Shown here in pieces: positions 1-7,710 of a stretch of DNA of 64,000 nt. The notes beneath the pieces are model-generated. The model made no database searches, was not told where the DNA came from, and was given only the letters and a program-made list of their open reading frames with translations. Both the position numbers and the translations under genes were made by a program. Source of the stretch: Actinobacteria bacterium OV450 (lineage in GTDB: Bacteria; Actinomycetota; Actinomycetes; Streptomycetales; Streptomycetaceae); contig LJCW01000043.1 of the NCBI GenBank assembly GCA_001298555.1, positions 1 through 64,000 of the forward strand, written 5' to 3'. Positions within the stretch are counted from its first letter, which is position 1. Every line of letters starts with the position of its first letter.

Positions 1-34
1 CCCCTCCCGACACCACACAAGGAGCGTCTTTGTC

Positions 35-1228
35 ATGTCCATGAATGGAACGGTCGGTTCCAGACCCGCGAGACCGCCCCGGCTCCCGTCGCTGACCGGC
101 CTGCGCTTCCCCGCCGCCCTCCTGGTCTTCTTCTTCCACGCCTCCCTCGGCGTCCCGTGGATCCGCCTCTTCGCCGACGACTCGGCCAACGACGCGTTCG
201 CCAAGTGGGCCTCGCAGGCCGGCGCCCTCGGCGTCACCTTCTTCTTCGTCCTCAGCGGCTTCGTGCTGACCTGGTCGGCCCGCGACCAGGACACGATGCG
301 CGCCTTCTGGCGCCGCCGCTTCGTCAAGATCTACCCGAACTACGTGATCACCTGGGCGCTGGCGCTGGTCACCTTCGCGGCCGTCATGACCAAGCCCTGG
401 CAGGCCGTGGTCAACCTGCTGATGGTGCAGGTGTGGGTGCCCGACTTCGCCACCAACTTCAGCGTGGACCCGCCGAGCTGGTCCCTGGGCGCGGAGGCGG
501 TCTTCTACCTCGCCTTCCCGGCCCTGTTCCTGTTCATCAAGAGGATCGACCCGGCGCGGCTCAAGTACTGGATAGCCGGCGTCGTCGCCGCGATCTTCCT
601 CACCCCGACGCTGACCTACGCGGTCATCCCGGGCGGCGGCATGCAGATGCCCGGCGCCGACGGCACCTCGACCGTGCAGTACTGGTTCGCGTACGTCCTG
701 CCGCCCGTCCGGCTGTTCGACTTCGCCCTCGGCATCCTCGTCGCCCGCGCCGTGATGGCGGGCCGCTGGCGCAACATCGGCACGACCTGGTCCGCGCTGC
801 TGCTGGCCGTCACGTACGGCATCGCGATGAACGTGGAGCACCTGTACGCGCAGCGCTCGGTCACCCTCGTCCCGATCGTGCTGCTGATCGCGGCCGTCGC
901 CCTGCGCGACGCCGAGAACAAGCCGACCCCGTTCAACAACCGGTTCATGATCTGGCTCGGCGAGATCTCCTTCGCCTTCTACCTGCTCCACTACATCGTC
1001 CTGGCCTACTCCCGCGAACTGCTCGGGGACCAGCTCTACTCGACCCCGGCCGGCATCGCCCTGATCGCCGCCCAGATCGTCGTCGCGGTGCTGCTCTCCT
1101 GGGCCCTGTACGCCTGGGTGGAGGCGCCGATCACGCGCCGCTTCTCCAGCTCGCGCAAGGCCAGGGCCGCGAAGGCCGCGGCCGCCGAGGCCGCCGTCCG
1201 GGACGACCGCACGCTCGAAACGGTCTGA
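35..1228 (+). CDS. Acyltransferase 3 (OafA/YrhL) family membrane protein
   Basis: The 397-residue protein has about ten hydrophobic segments. Its first membrane segment carries the family's N-terminal pattern: an LTGLRFPAALLVFFFHA stretch (residues about 20-36) that includes the conserved histidine. A second family block, FFFVLSGFVLTWS, lies near residue 70. Proteins of this family move acyl groups, often acetyl, onto sugars or other cell-surface or secondary-metabolite substrates; the substrate here cannot be read from the sequence. The C-terminus is Ala/Arg/Lys-rich and probably cytoplasmic. An AAGGAG ribosome site 10 bases upstream supports the ATG at 35. It converges on the nitrate operon, with a strong hairpin between them. 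The family call is secure; the role is unknown. Confidence 0.85.
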   Translation: MSMNGTVGSRPARPPRLPSLTGLRFPAALLVFFFHASLGVPWIRLFADDSANDAFAKWASQAGALGVTFFFVLSGFVLTWSARDQDTMRAFWRRRFVKIYPNYVITWALALVTFAAVMTKPWQAVVNLLMVQVWVPDFATNFSVDPPSWSLGAEAVFYLAFPALFLFIKRIDPARLKYWIAGVVAAIFLTPTLTYAVIPGGGMQMPGADGTSTVQYWFAYVLPPVRLFDFALGILVARAVMAGRWRNIGTTWSALLLAVTYGIAMNVEHLYAQRSVTLVPIVLLIAAVALRDAENKPTPFNNRFMIWLGEISFAFYLLHYIVLAYSRELLGDQLYSTPAGIALIAAQIVVAVLLSWALYAWVEAPITRRFSSSRKARAAKAAAAEAAVRDDRTLETV

Positions 1229-1242
1229 TCCGGCCCGCCCCG

Positions 1243-1271
1243 CACCGCCCTCCGGAACCCGGAGGGCGGTG
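1243..1271. terminator. Rho-independent-type hairpin between convergent genes
   Basis: A perfect 12-base stem (CACCGCCCTCCG at 1243-1254 pairing with 1260-1271) closes a 5-base loop. It lies between the end of the acyltransferase (1228) and the end of the minus-strand FAD oxidoreductase (1304), so it can serve both directions. No long T-run follows, as is usual in Streptomyces. Confidence 0.7.
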
Positions 1272-1303
1272 TCGTGCGTCCGGCGCCGCACGCCGTACGG
1301 GGC

Positions 1304-2515
1304 TCAGGCCGCGGGGGCCAGCAGCCGGTGCCCCGCCGCCGGCAGGCCCAGGCCGACGTAGGGCCGCAGCTCGCCGTACGCGCGCGCGTCCCCGACCAGG
1401 ATGCCGCCGAGCAGGGTCGCGCAGTCCGCGTCCAGCACGAGCTTCGCGTACGTGCCCGCAGCCTCGTCCAGCCGGCTCAGCTCCACCGCGCCCGCCGTCG
1501 CCGCGTGCGCGTCGCCGAAGCTCGCCACCTCCACGCCCAGCAGCTTGAGCTTCGTGGACAGGTCCGCCTCCCCGAACGGGTCCCCGGCCCCGCCCAGCAG
1601 CTGCCGCGCCACCGAGGCCGCCATCCGGTAGCCCGGCGCGGCCAGCCCGTGGCAGCGCCCCGACACGGCAGCGCACTCGCCGATCGCCCAGATCCGCTCG
1701 TCCCGCGTCCGGCACAGCTCGTCGACGAGGAACCCGCCGCGCCCGCCCGTGGCCAGGCCCGCCGGGCCCGCGAGCTCGTCCCGCGGCCGCACCCCCGCCG
1801 AGAACACCACCAGGGAGGCGTCCAGGGTGCTGCCGTCGGCCAGGGCGACCGAGGCCACCGCGCCGTCCGGGCCCGCCCGGAGCGCGGCCGTCGCCACCCC
1901 GCAGTGGATCCGCAGCCCGCGCTCCGCGACGCGCCGCCCGAGGACACCGCCGCCCGCCGCGTCCACCTGCAACGGCATCAGCCGAGGGGCGAGTTCCACC
2001 ACGTGCGGCTCCATGCCGAGCAGCCGCAGCGCGTTCGCGGCCTCCAGGCCGAGCAGTCCGCCGCCGATCACCACGCCGGGGCGGCCCGGTACGGCGGCGG
2101 CGCGGATCGCGTCGAGGTCCGTGAGCGAGCGGTAGCCGAAGGCGCCGGGCAGATCGTGGCCCGGCACGGGCGGGACGAACGGCCGCGAGCCGGTGGCCAG
2201 GACGAGCGCGTCGTACGCGACGGCGTCACCGGCGGTGGTGGTCACGGTGCGCGCCGCCCGGTCCACGGCGGCGGCGCCGGTGTTCAGCCGCAGCTCCAGC
2301 AGCGGGTCGTCGGCGAAGCCGGGCCCGGCCAGGGCGAGGTCCGCGGCGCTGCGGCCGTCGAGGTACGAGGACAGCGCGACCCGGTCGTAGGCGGGGTGAG
2401 GCTCCTCCCCGAGGACCACGATCCGCCAGAGCCCGGCGGTGTCCAGGGACCGCAGGTCGGCCACGAGCCGGTGTCCGGCCATGCCGTGTCCGGCGACGAC
2501 GAGGGTCCTGGTCAT
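1304..2515 (-). CDS. NirB-like NAD(P)/FAD-dependent oxidoreductase
   Basis: This 403-residue flavoprotein begins MTRTLVVAGHGMAGHRLV, a Rossmann dinucleotide site of the nitrite-reductase NirB N-terminal type. Further motifs are ALVLATGSRPF near residue 100, a second dinucleotide site VVIGGGLLGLEAA, and a C-terminal IWAIGECA FAD-binding motif. It resembles only the FAD/NAD half of assimilatory NirB: no siroheme/sulfite-reductase domain follows. It is the last gene of the nitrate operon, and its ATG overlaps the stop of the preceding gene (ATGA, 2512-2515), which implies translational coupling. It probably passes electrons from NAD(P)H to the nitrate reductase or to another nitrogen-oxide reductase. 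The electron-transfer family call is firm; the partner is inferred. Confidence 0.75.
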   Translation of the reverse strand: MTRTLVVAGHGMAGHRLVADLRSLDTAGLWRIVVLGEEPHPAYDRVALSSYLDGRSAADLALAGPGFADDPLLELRLNTGAAAVDRAARTVTTTAGDAVAYDALVLATGSRPFVPPVPGHDLPGAFGYRSLTDLDAIRAAAVPGRPGVVIGGGLLGLEAANALRLLGMEPHVVELAPRLMPLQVDAAGGGVLGRRVAERGLRIHCGVATAALRAGPDGAVASVALADGSTLDASLVVFSAGVRPRDELAGPAGLATGGRGGFLVDELCRTRDERIWAIGECAAVSGRCHGLAAPGYRMAASVARQLLGGAGDPFGEADLSTKLKLLGVEVASFGDAHAATAGAVELSRLDEAAGTYAKLVLDADCATLLGGILVGDARAYGELRPYVGLGLPAAGHRLLAPAA

Positions 2516-4029
2516 CGTTCCCCACTCCTGCGGGGCGCACGCCCCGGCTCGTCGGTCGCGCCGGCCGGATCGCCGGGCCCGTGGTCTTGGTCCGCGGCCG
2601 GTCCGGCCGGCGTCGGCGGGGCGGCGCGCTGGTCCCGCGGTGTCACGTCCGGCCCGGCGCCACGACCCGCCGGGAGGGCCCGGCAGAGGGCGCGGACGGC
2701 GTCCGTGCAGCCCCCGCAGCCGGTGGTGGCCCGGGTCGCCGCGGCGACCTGCGCCACGTCGGCGGCCCCGGACCGGCAGGCCTCGGTGATGGTGTGTCTG
2801 GTGACGTTGTTGCAGCGGCAGACCACCGCTTCGTCGGGGAGCGCGTCGGCCCCCGGCGCGGCCGGTGCGATGCCGAGCAGGAACTCCAGCCGCCCGGCCG
2901 GCACCGGCAGGTCGAGCTCGTGGAGCCGGCTCACGGCGGCGATGGCCCTCGGCAGCCCCAGCAGCACCGCCCCGGTGATCCGCCCGTCGTGCAGGGTGAG
3001 GCGGGCGTGCCGGCGGCGCGCCGGATCGGAGAACGCGACCACCTCCGCGCCCTCGGGGGCCGGCCCGCCGCGCCCCAGCACGACGAGGTCGATGCCGGGC
3101 ACCCGCAGCCGGGTGATCCGCCGGGTGCCGAGGTGGCGCACCGGGGTTCCGGTGAGGGTCCGGGCCAGGGACTCGGCCTGTGCCCAGGCGGGTTCGAGGT
3201 GTCCGGCCGTGTCCCCGGGGTGTTCGGCGCAGTCGCCGATGGCGTGGATGTGCGGGTCGTCCGTGCGCAGCAGTCCGTCGACGACGACGCCCGTGCGGAC
3301 GGTGAGTCCGGCCCGGCGGGCGAGCCCGGTCTCGGGGACGACGCCGGTGCACAGCAGCAGCGTGTCGGCGGCGAGGACCCGGCCGTCGTCGAGGGTGAGC
3401 TTGCCGGCGCAGTACGCGACGGCCGTGCGGCCGGTGTGGACCTCGATCCCGAGGTCCTCCAGGCTCCGTGTGAGCAGCGCGCCCCCGGCGGCGTCCAGGT
3501 GCCGGTCCAGGAGGTGCGGGCCGCGGTGGACGAGGACCGTCTCGTGCCCGGCGCGGTGCAGCGCGGCGGCCGACTCGACCGCGAGGGGCCCGCCGCCGAC
3601 GACGACGGCGGCCCCGCGCGGCCCGGCGGCGCACCGCCGGGCATCGGCCAGGCTCCGCAGCGCCGCCGCACCCCCGGCCGGCAGCCCCGGGATGCGGGGG
3701 ACGACCGCGCGGGACCCGGTGGCCAGGACCAGCACGTCGTAGGGGTGTACGGAGCCGTCGTCCCCGTACACGAGCCGCCGGGCGCGGTCGATCCGGGTCA
3801 CCGTGACCCCGGTGTGCAGGCGGGGGCCCGCGGGCAGTGCGGGGAGGGCGAGGGCGGGGGCCGGCAGCGTCCCGTCCAGGACGCAGGACAGCAGTGCCCG
3901 CTGGTAGGGGGCCTGCGGCTCCGCGCCGAGCAGGGTCACGCCGCCGCGGTGCCCGTGGTGGCGCAGCCGCTCCGCGAACCGCTGCGCGGCGGGTCCCGCT
4001 CCGACCACCAGCACCTCGCCCGCGCTCAC
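2512..4029 (-). CDS. FAD-dependent oxidoreductase with C-terminal BFD-type [2Fe-2S] domain (nitrate reductase electron-transfer subunit)
   Basis: The 505-residue protein has an N-terminal dinucleotide site (VLVVGAGPAAQRF), a central second site (AVVVGGGPLAVESAAAL) and a HAIGDCA FAD motif. It ends in a bacterioferritin-associated-ferredoxin domain with the CRCN..CGGC cysteine pattern (about residues 425-470). This architecture matches NasB/NasC-like reductases that feed electrons to assimilatory nitrate reductase. The GTG start at 4029 overlaps the stop of the nitrate reductase gene as GTGA (4026-4029), and its own stop overlaps the next start. The last about 40 residues are Pro/Gly/Arg-rich and probably disordered. 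Role inferred from domain order and operon position. Confidence 0.8.
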   Translation of the reverse strand: MSAGEVLVVGAGPAAQRFAERLRHHGHRGGVTLLGAEPQAPYQRALLSCVLDGTLPAPALALPALPAGPRLHTGVTVTRIDRARRLVYGDDGSVHPYDVLVLATGSRAVVPRIPGLPAGGAAALRSLADARRCAAGPRGAAVVVGGGPLAVESAAALHRAGHETVLVHRGPHLLDRHLDAAGGALLTRSLEDLGIEVHTGRTAVAYCAGKLTLDDGRVLAADTLLLCTGVVPETGLARRAGLTVRTGVVVDGLLRTDDPHIHAIGDCAEHPGDTAGHLEPAWAQAESLARTLTGTPVRHLGTRRITRLRVPGIDLVVLGRGGPAPEGAEVVAFSDPARRRHARLTLHDGRITGAVLLGLPRAIAAVSRLHELDLPVPAGRLEFLLGIAPAAPGADALPDEAVVCRCNNVTRHTITEACRSGAADVAQVAAATRATTGCGGCTDAVRALCRALPAGRGAGPDVTPRDQRAAPPTPAGPAADQDHGPGDPAGATDEPGRAPRRSGER

Positions 4030-6248
4030 GGCCGCACCGCTTCCGCGGTCCCGGGCGCCGCAAGGGGCGCGGGACGGGGTGCGGGCCCGATCCGCACCGC
4101 GCACACCTTGAACTCCGGCATCCTGCTGCGCGGGTCGAGCGCCGGGCTGGTGATCAGGTTGGCGCGGCCGGCCCCGGCGAAGTGGAACGGCAGGAACACC
4201 GTGTCGGCCCGCAGCGAGGGGACCAGCCGGACCCGGGCCAGCGTGCTGCCGCGGGCCGAGCTGACCTCGGCCGCGTCGCCGTCGGCCAGTCCGTACCGGG
4301 CGGCGGTGTCGGGGTGCACCTCCACGAAGGCCTCCGGCGCGGCCGCGGCCAGCTCCGGGACCCGGCGGGTCTGCGCGCCCGACTGGTACTGGGCGAGCAC
4401 CCGCCCGGTCGTCGCGTACAGCGGGAACGCCGCGTCGGGCGTCTCGGCGCCGTCGCGGTGCTCGACCTCGGCGAACCGGGCCAGCCCGTCCGGGTGGGCG
4501 AAGGCGTCGAGGAACAGGCGGGGGGTGCCGGGGTGCGCCGCCTCGTCCCCGGCGGTCGCGGGGCACGGCCAGTGCAGGGCCTCGCCCGCGTCGAGCCGTT
4601 CCCAGCTGATGCCGGAGTAGTCGGCCGGGCCGCCGCGCGAGGCCCGCCGCAGCTCCTCGAAGACCTCGCGGGGCGCGGCCGGGAAGCGGTGCGCGGGCTG
4701 GCCGAGCCGGACCGCGAGGCCGTGCAGCACCTCCAGGTCGCTGCGGGCCTCGCCGGGCGGGGGCAGCAGCCGGCGGCGGCGCAGCACCCGGCCTTCGAGG
4801 TTGGTCATCGTGCCCTCCTCCTCGGCCCACTGGGTCACGGGGAGGACGACGTCCGCCGTCCGCGCCGTCTCGGACGGTACGAAGTCGGCGACGACCAGCA
4901 GGTCCAGTGAGTTCAGCCGGTCCGCGATCCGGGCCGCGTGCGGCGCCGAGACCACCGGGTTCGAGCCGAAGACGAGCAGGGCGCGCGGGCCGCCGCCGGT
5001 GCCGAGCGCGTCGAGGAGTTCGTACGCGCTGCGGCCGGGGCCCGGCAGCGCGTCGGGGTCCACGCCCCACACCCCGGCGACGTGGGCGCGCGCGGCGGGG
5101 TCGGTCAGCATCCGGTAGCCGGGCAGCTGGTCGGCCTTCTGGCCGTGCTCGCGACCGCCCTGGCCGTTGCCCTGGCCGGTGAGGCAGCCGTAGCCGCTGC
5201 CCTCGCGGCCGGGCAGGCCGAGGCTGAGGGCCAGGTTGATGAACGCGGCGACCGTGTCGGTGCCCTTGCTGTGCTGTTCGGCTCCGCGCCCGGTCAGTAC
5301 GTACGCCCGCTCCGCGCCGGCCAGCAGCCGGACCGCCTCGCGCATCTCGGCGACCGGGACCCCGGTGACCCGCTCGACCCGCTCGGGCCACCAGGCCGCG
5401 GCCCGGGCCCAGGCGGCGTCGAAGCCGGTGGTCCGCTTGTTCAGATAGCCCTGGTCGGTGCGGCCCTCGACGACGGCGAGGTGGAACAGGCCGAGCGCCA
5501 GCGCGAGATCGGTGCCGGGCGCCGGCTGGAGGTGCAGGGCGGCGCCCTCGGCGGTGGCCGTGCGCCGCGGGTCGATGACGATGAGCTGCGCCCCGGTCAG
5601 GTGGCGCATCAGCGGCGGCATGGTCTCGGCGGGGTTGGCCCCGGCGAGCAGGATCACGTCGGCGCCGCCGAGGTCGGTGACGGGGAACGGCAGGCCCCGG
5701 TCGAGCCCGAAGGCCGCCGAACCCGCGGCCGCCGCCGAGGACATGCAGAACCGGCCATTGTAGTCGATCTGGCTGGTGCCCAGAGCGACCCGGGCGAACT
5801 TGCCGAGCTGGTAGGCCTTTTCGTTGGTGAGGCCGCCCCCGCCGAACACGCCCACCGCGTCGGGGCCGTGTGCGGCGCGGATCTCCTGCAGCCGGGCGGC
5901 GACCGTGTCGAGGGCGCTCTCCCAGGTGGCGGGTGCGAGTCTGCCGTCCGCGCCGCGCACCAGCGGCCGGGTGAGCCGGCCGGGGGTGTCGAGCAGGGCG
6001 GGGGCCGTCCAGCCCTTCTGGCACAGCCCGCCCCGGTTCACCGGGAACGGGGTCGGCTCGACGGCGGTGCGGCCGTCCCGGCGGGTGAGCCGGGTGCCGC
6101 ACTGGAGGGCGCAGTAGGGGCAGTGGGTGGTGACGGTGCCGCTCGCGCGGGCACCGGCGTTGCCGGCGGTCTCGGTGCCGGTGGTCGCGGTGGCCGCGGT
6201 GCCTTCGTGGGCTTCGGTGGCCGTGGTGGTGCGGCGGAGGTCAGACAC
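4026..6248 (-). CDS. nasA: Assimilatory nitrate reductase, molybdopterin catalytic subunit
   Basis: The 740-residue protein belongs to the molybdopterin oxidoreductase family. A Ser/Thr/Ala/Gly-rich N-terminal extension of about 35 residues precedes the [4Fe-4S] ligands C43, C46, C50 and C76 (HCPYCALQC and GGLCQKG). Family motifs YNGRFCMSSAAAA, ANPAETMPPLMRHL and the GQGNGQGGREHGQKADQLPGY type follow. The C-terminal molybdopterin dinucleotide-binding domain includes TGRVLAQYQSGAQTRRVPEL. There is no signal peptide, consistent with a cytoplasmic assimilatory enzyme reducing nitrate to nitrite. The GTG start at 6248 overlaps the transporter's end by 8 bases; the operon order transporter, reductase, electron-transfer subunits supports the call. 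Confidence 0.87.
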   Translation of the reverse strand: MSDLRRTTTATEAHEGTAATATTGTETAGNAGARASGTVTTHCPYCALQCGTRLTRRDGRTAVEPTPFPVNRGGLCQKGWTAPALLDTPGRLTRPLVRGADGRLAPATWESALDTVAARLQEIRAAHGPDAVGVFGGGGLTNEKAYQLGKFARVALGTSQIDYNGRFCMSSAAAAGSAAFGLDRGLPFPVTDLGGADVILLAGANPAETMPPLMRHLTGAQLIVIDPRRTATAEGAALHLQPAPGTDLALALGLFHLAVVEGRTDQGYLNKRTTGFDAAWARAAAWWPERVERVTGVPVAEMREAVRLLAGAERAYVLTGRGAEQHSKGTDTVAAFINLALSLGLPGREGSGYGCLTGQGNGQGGREHGQKADQLPGYRMLTDPAARAHVAGVWGVDPDALPGPGRSAYELLDALGTGGGPRALLVFGSNPVVSAPHAARIADRLNSLDLLVVADFVPSETARTADVVLPVTQWAEEEGTMTNLEGRVLRRRRLLPPPGEARSDLEVLHGLAVRLGQPAHRFPAAPREVFEELRRASRGGPADYSGISWERLDAGEALHWPCPATAGDEAAHPGTPRLFLDAFAHPDGLARFAEVEHRDGAETPDAAFPLYATTGRVLAQYQSGAQTRRVPELAAAAPEAFVEVHPDTAARYGLADGDAAEVSSARGSTLARVRLVPSLRADTVFLPFHFAGAGRANLITSPALDPRSRMPEFKVCAVRIGPAPRPAPLAAPGTAEAVRP

Positions 6249-7653
6249 GGGAGACCTCCGCCCGGACCGTCGTGCCCCCCGTCGTCCCGGTGGCCGCCGC
6301 GGTGGCCACCGCGTCCCCCGGGCGCCGCCGCAGGTACACCGCCCAGGTGACCAGGACGCACACCACGTAGAAGCCGAGGAAGGCGACGAAGGCCGGTTCG
6401 CCGGACTTCTCCGTGCCGCTGTAGGCGCTGCGGAAGACCAGGTTGACGCCGACCCCGCCGAGGGCGCCGACCGCACCGGCGATGCCGATGACGGCACCGG
6501 AGAGCCGGCGGGCCCTGGCGAAGGCCGCCTGCGCGTCGTGGCCCGAGGTGACGTCGTCCTGGGCCTGCCGGGCGAAGACCGCCGGGATCATCTTGTACGT
6601 CGAGCCGTTGCCGATGCCGGTCAGCACGAACAGGGCGGTGAAGCCGGCGATGAACAGCCCGTACGAGCCCTGCGCGGAGGCCAGCAGGAGGACGCCGGTG
6701 CCGGCCGCCATCGCGCAGAACGTCAGCAGGGTGATCCGGGCCCCGCCCCACCGGTCGGCCAGCAGGCCGCCGAGCGGCCGGAACAGGGAGCCGAGCAGCG
6801 GTCCGAGGAAGGTGTACGAGGCGGACTGGAGCGGGGTGGCGCCGAACTGGCTCTGCAGGACCAGACCGAAGGCGAAGCCGTAGCCGATGAAGGAGCCGAA
6901 GGTGCCGACGTAGAGGAGGGATATGCACCAGGTGTGCGGGTTGCGGGCGGCCTCGCGCTGCGCGCCGGGGGCGCTGCGCACGGCCGCGAAGTTGTCCATC
7001 CTCAGCGCGGCGAGCAGGGAGGTGGCCGCGATCAGGGGGAGGTAGACGGCGATGACGTAGGCGGGGTGGGTGCTGCCCGCGGTGGCGATGACGAGCAGGC
7101 CGATCAGCTGGACCGCGGCGACCCCGAGGTTGCCGCCGCCCGCGTTGATGCCCAGGGCCCAGCCCTGCAGGCGCTGCGGGAAGAGGGCGGTGATGTTGGT
7201 CATCGAGGAGGCGAAGTTGCCGCCGCCGAGTCCGCCGGCGGCGCCGATCAGCAGGAACACCCACAGCGGGGTTCCGGGGCGCTGGACGAAGTACAGGGCG
7301 GCGAGGGTCGGGACGAGCAGGACGGCCGAGGAGAAGGCGGTCCAGTTGCGGCCGCCGAAGCGGGTCACGGCGTAGCTGTAGGGGAGCCGGAGGGCGGCGC
7401 CGACCAGGGTGGGGACCACGACGAGCAGGAACTTCTGGGCCGCGGTGAAGCCCAGGCCGATCGCGGGCGACATGAACAGGACCAGGACGGACCACATGCT
7501 CCACACCGAGAAGCCGACGTGCTCGGCGAGGACGGAGAGGATCAGGTTGCGGCGGGCGGTCCGCTTGCCGGAGCGCTGCCAGAACTCCTCGTTCTCGGGG
7601 TCCCAGTCCTCGATCCAGCGTCGGGTTGCGGGCCGTGCGGGCGGCGGCGTCAT
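6241..7653 (-). CDS. narK: NarK-family nitrate/nitrite MFS transporter
   Basis: The 470-residue protein has 12 predicted membrane spans and a soluble N-terminus with the WDPENEEFWQ..G motif typical of actinobacterial NarK proteins. GGGNFASSMTNI and NAGGGNLG are the Gly-rich nitrate-signature-like motifs of the nitrate/nitrite porter family. It is the first gene of a tightly packed nitrate assimilation operon and should import nitrate and/or export nitrite. A TetR-type operator copy lies just upstream (7690-7710), between this ATG and the stop of the lyase gene. That arrangement is unusual for a nitrate operon. Confidence 0.87.
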   Translation of the reverse strand: MTPPPARPATRRWIEDWDPENEEFWQRSGKRTARRNLILSVLAEHVGFSVWSMWSVLVLFMSPAIGLGFTAAQKFLLVVVPTLVGAALRLPYSYAVTRFGGRNWTAFSSAVLLVPTLAALYFVQRPGTPLWVFLLIGAAGGLGGGNFASSMTNITALFPQRLQGWALGINAGGGNLGVAAVQLIGLLVIATAGSTHPAYVIAVYLPLIAATSLLAALRMDNFAAVRSAPGAQREAARNPHTWCISLLYVGTFGSFIGYGFAFGLVLQSQFGATPLQSASYTFLGPLLGSLFRPLGGLLADRWGGARITLLTFCAMAAGTGVLLLASAQGSYGLFIAGFTALFVLTGIGNGSTYKMIPAVFARQAQDDVTSGHDAQAAFARARRLSGAVIGIAGAVGALGGVGVNLVFRSAYSGTEKSGEPAFVAFLGFYVVCVLVTWAVYLRRRPGDAVATAAATGTTGGTTVRAEVSRV

Positions 7654-7689
7654 GGCTCCTCGGCTTTCTGTTCGTGGCGGCTGACAGTA

Positions 7690-7710
7690 TGAACCATACA
7701 GTTCAGTTCA
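7690..7710. promoter_or_regulatory. TetR-type operator copy 1, upstream of narK
   Basis: The string GAACCATACAGTTCAGTTCA (7691-7710, preceded by T) contains the inverted repeat TGAAC-N6-GTTCA and a further GTTCA half-site. The same 20 bases recur at 14624-14643 and 17690-17709. On the minus strand it holds TATGGT, a possible -10 element for the narK operon, so a bound repressor would block transcription. Its last three bases are also the stop codon of the lyase gene. Assignment to the TetR protein at 14714 is inference from shared sites. Confidence 0.7.

Noticed and set aside
1274-3742. Long plus-strand open frame opposite the FAD oxidoreductases
   Set aside because: It is antisense to two genes with clear flavoprotein motifs and has only low-complexity Arg/Pro/Ala sequence, the usual shadow in GC-rich DNA.
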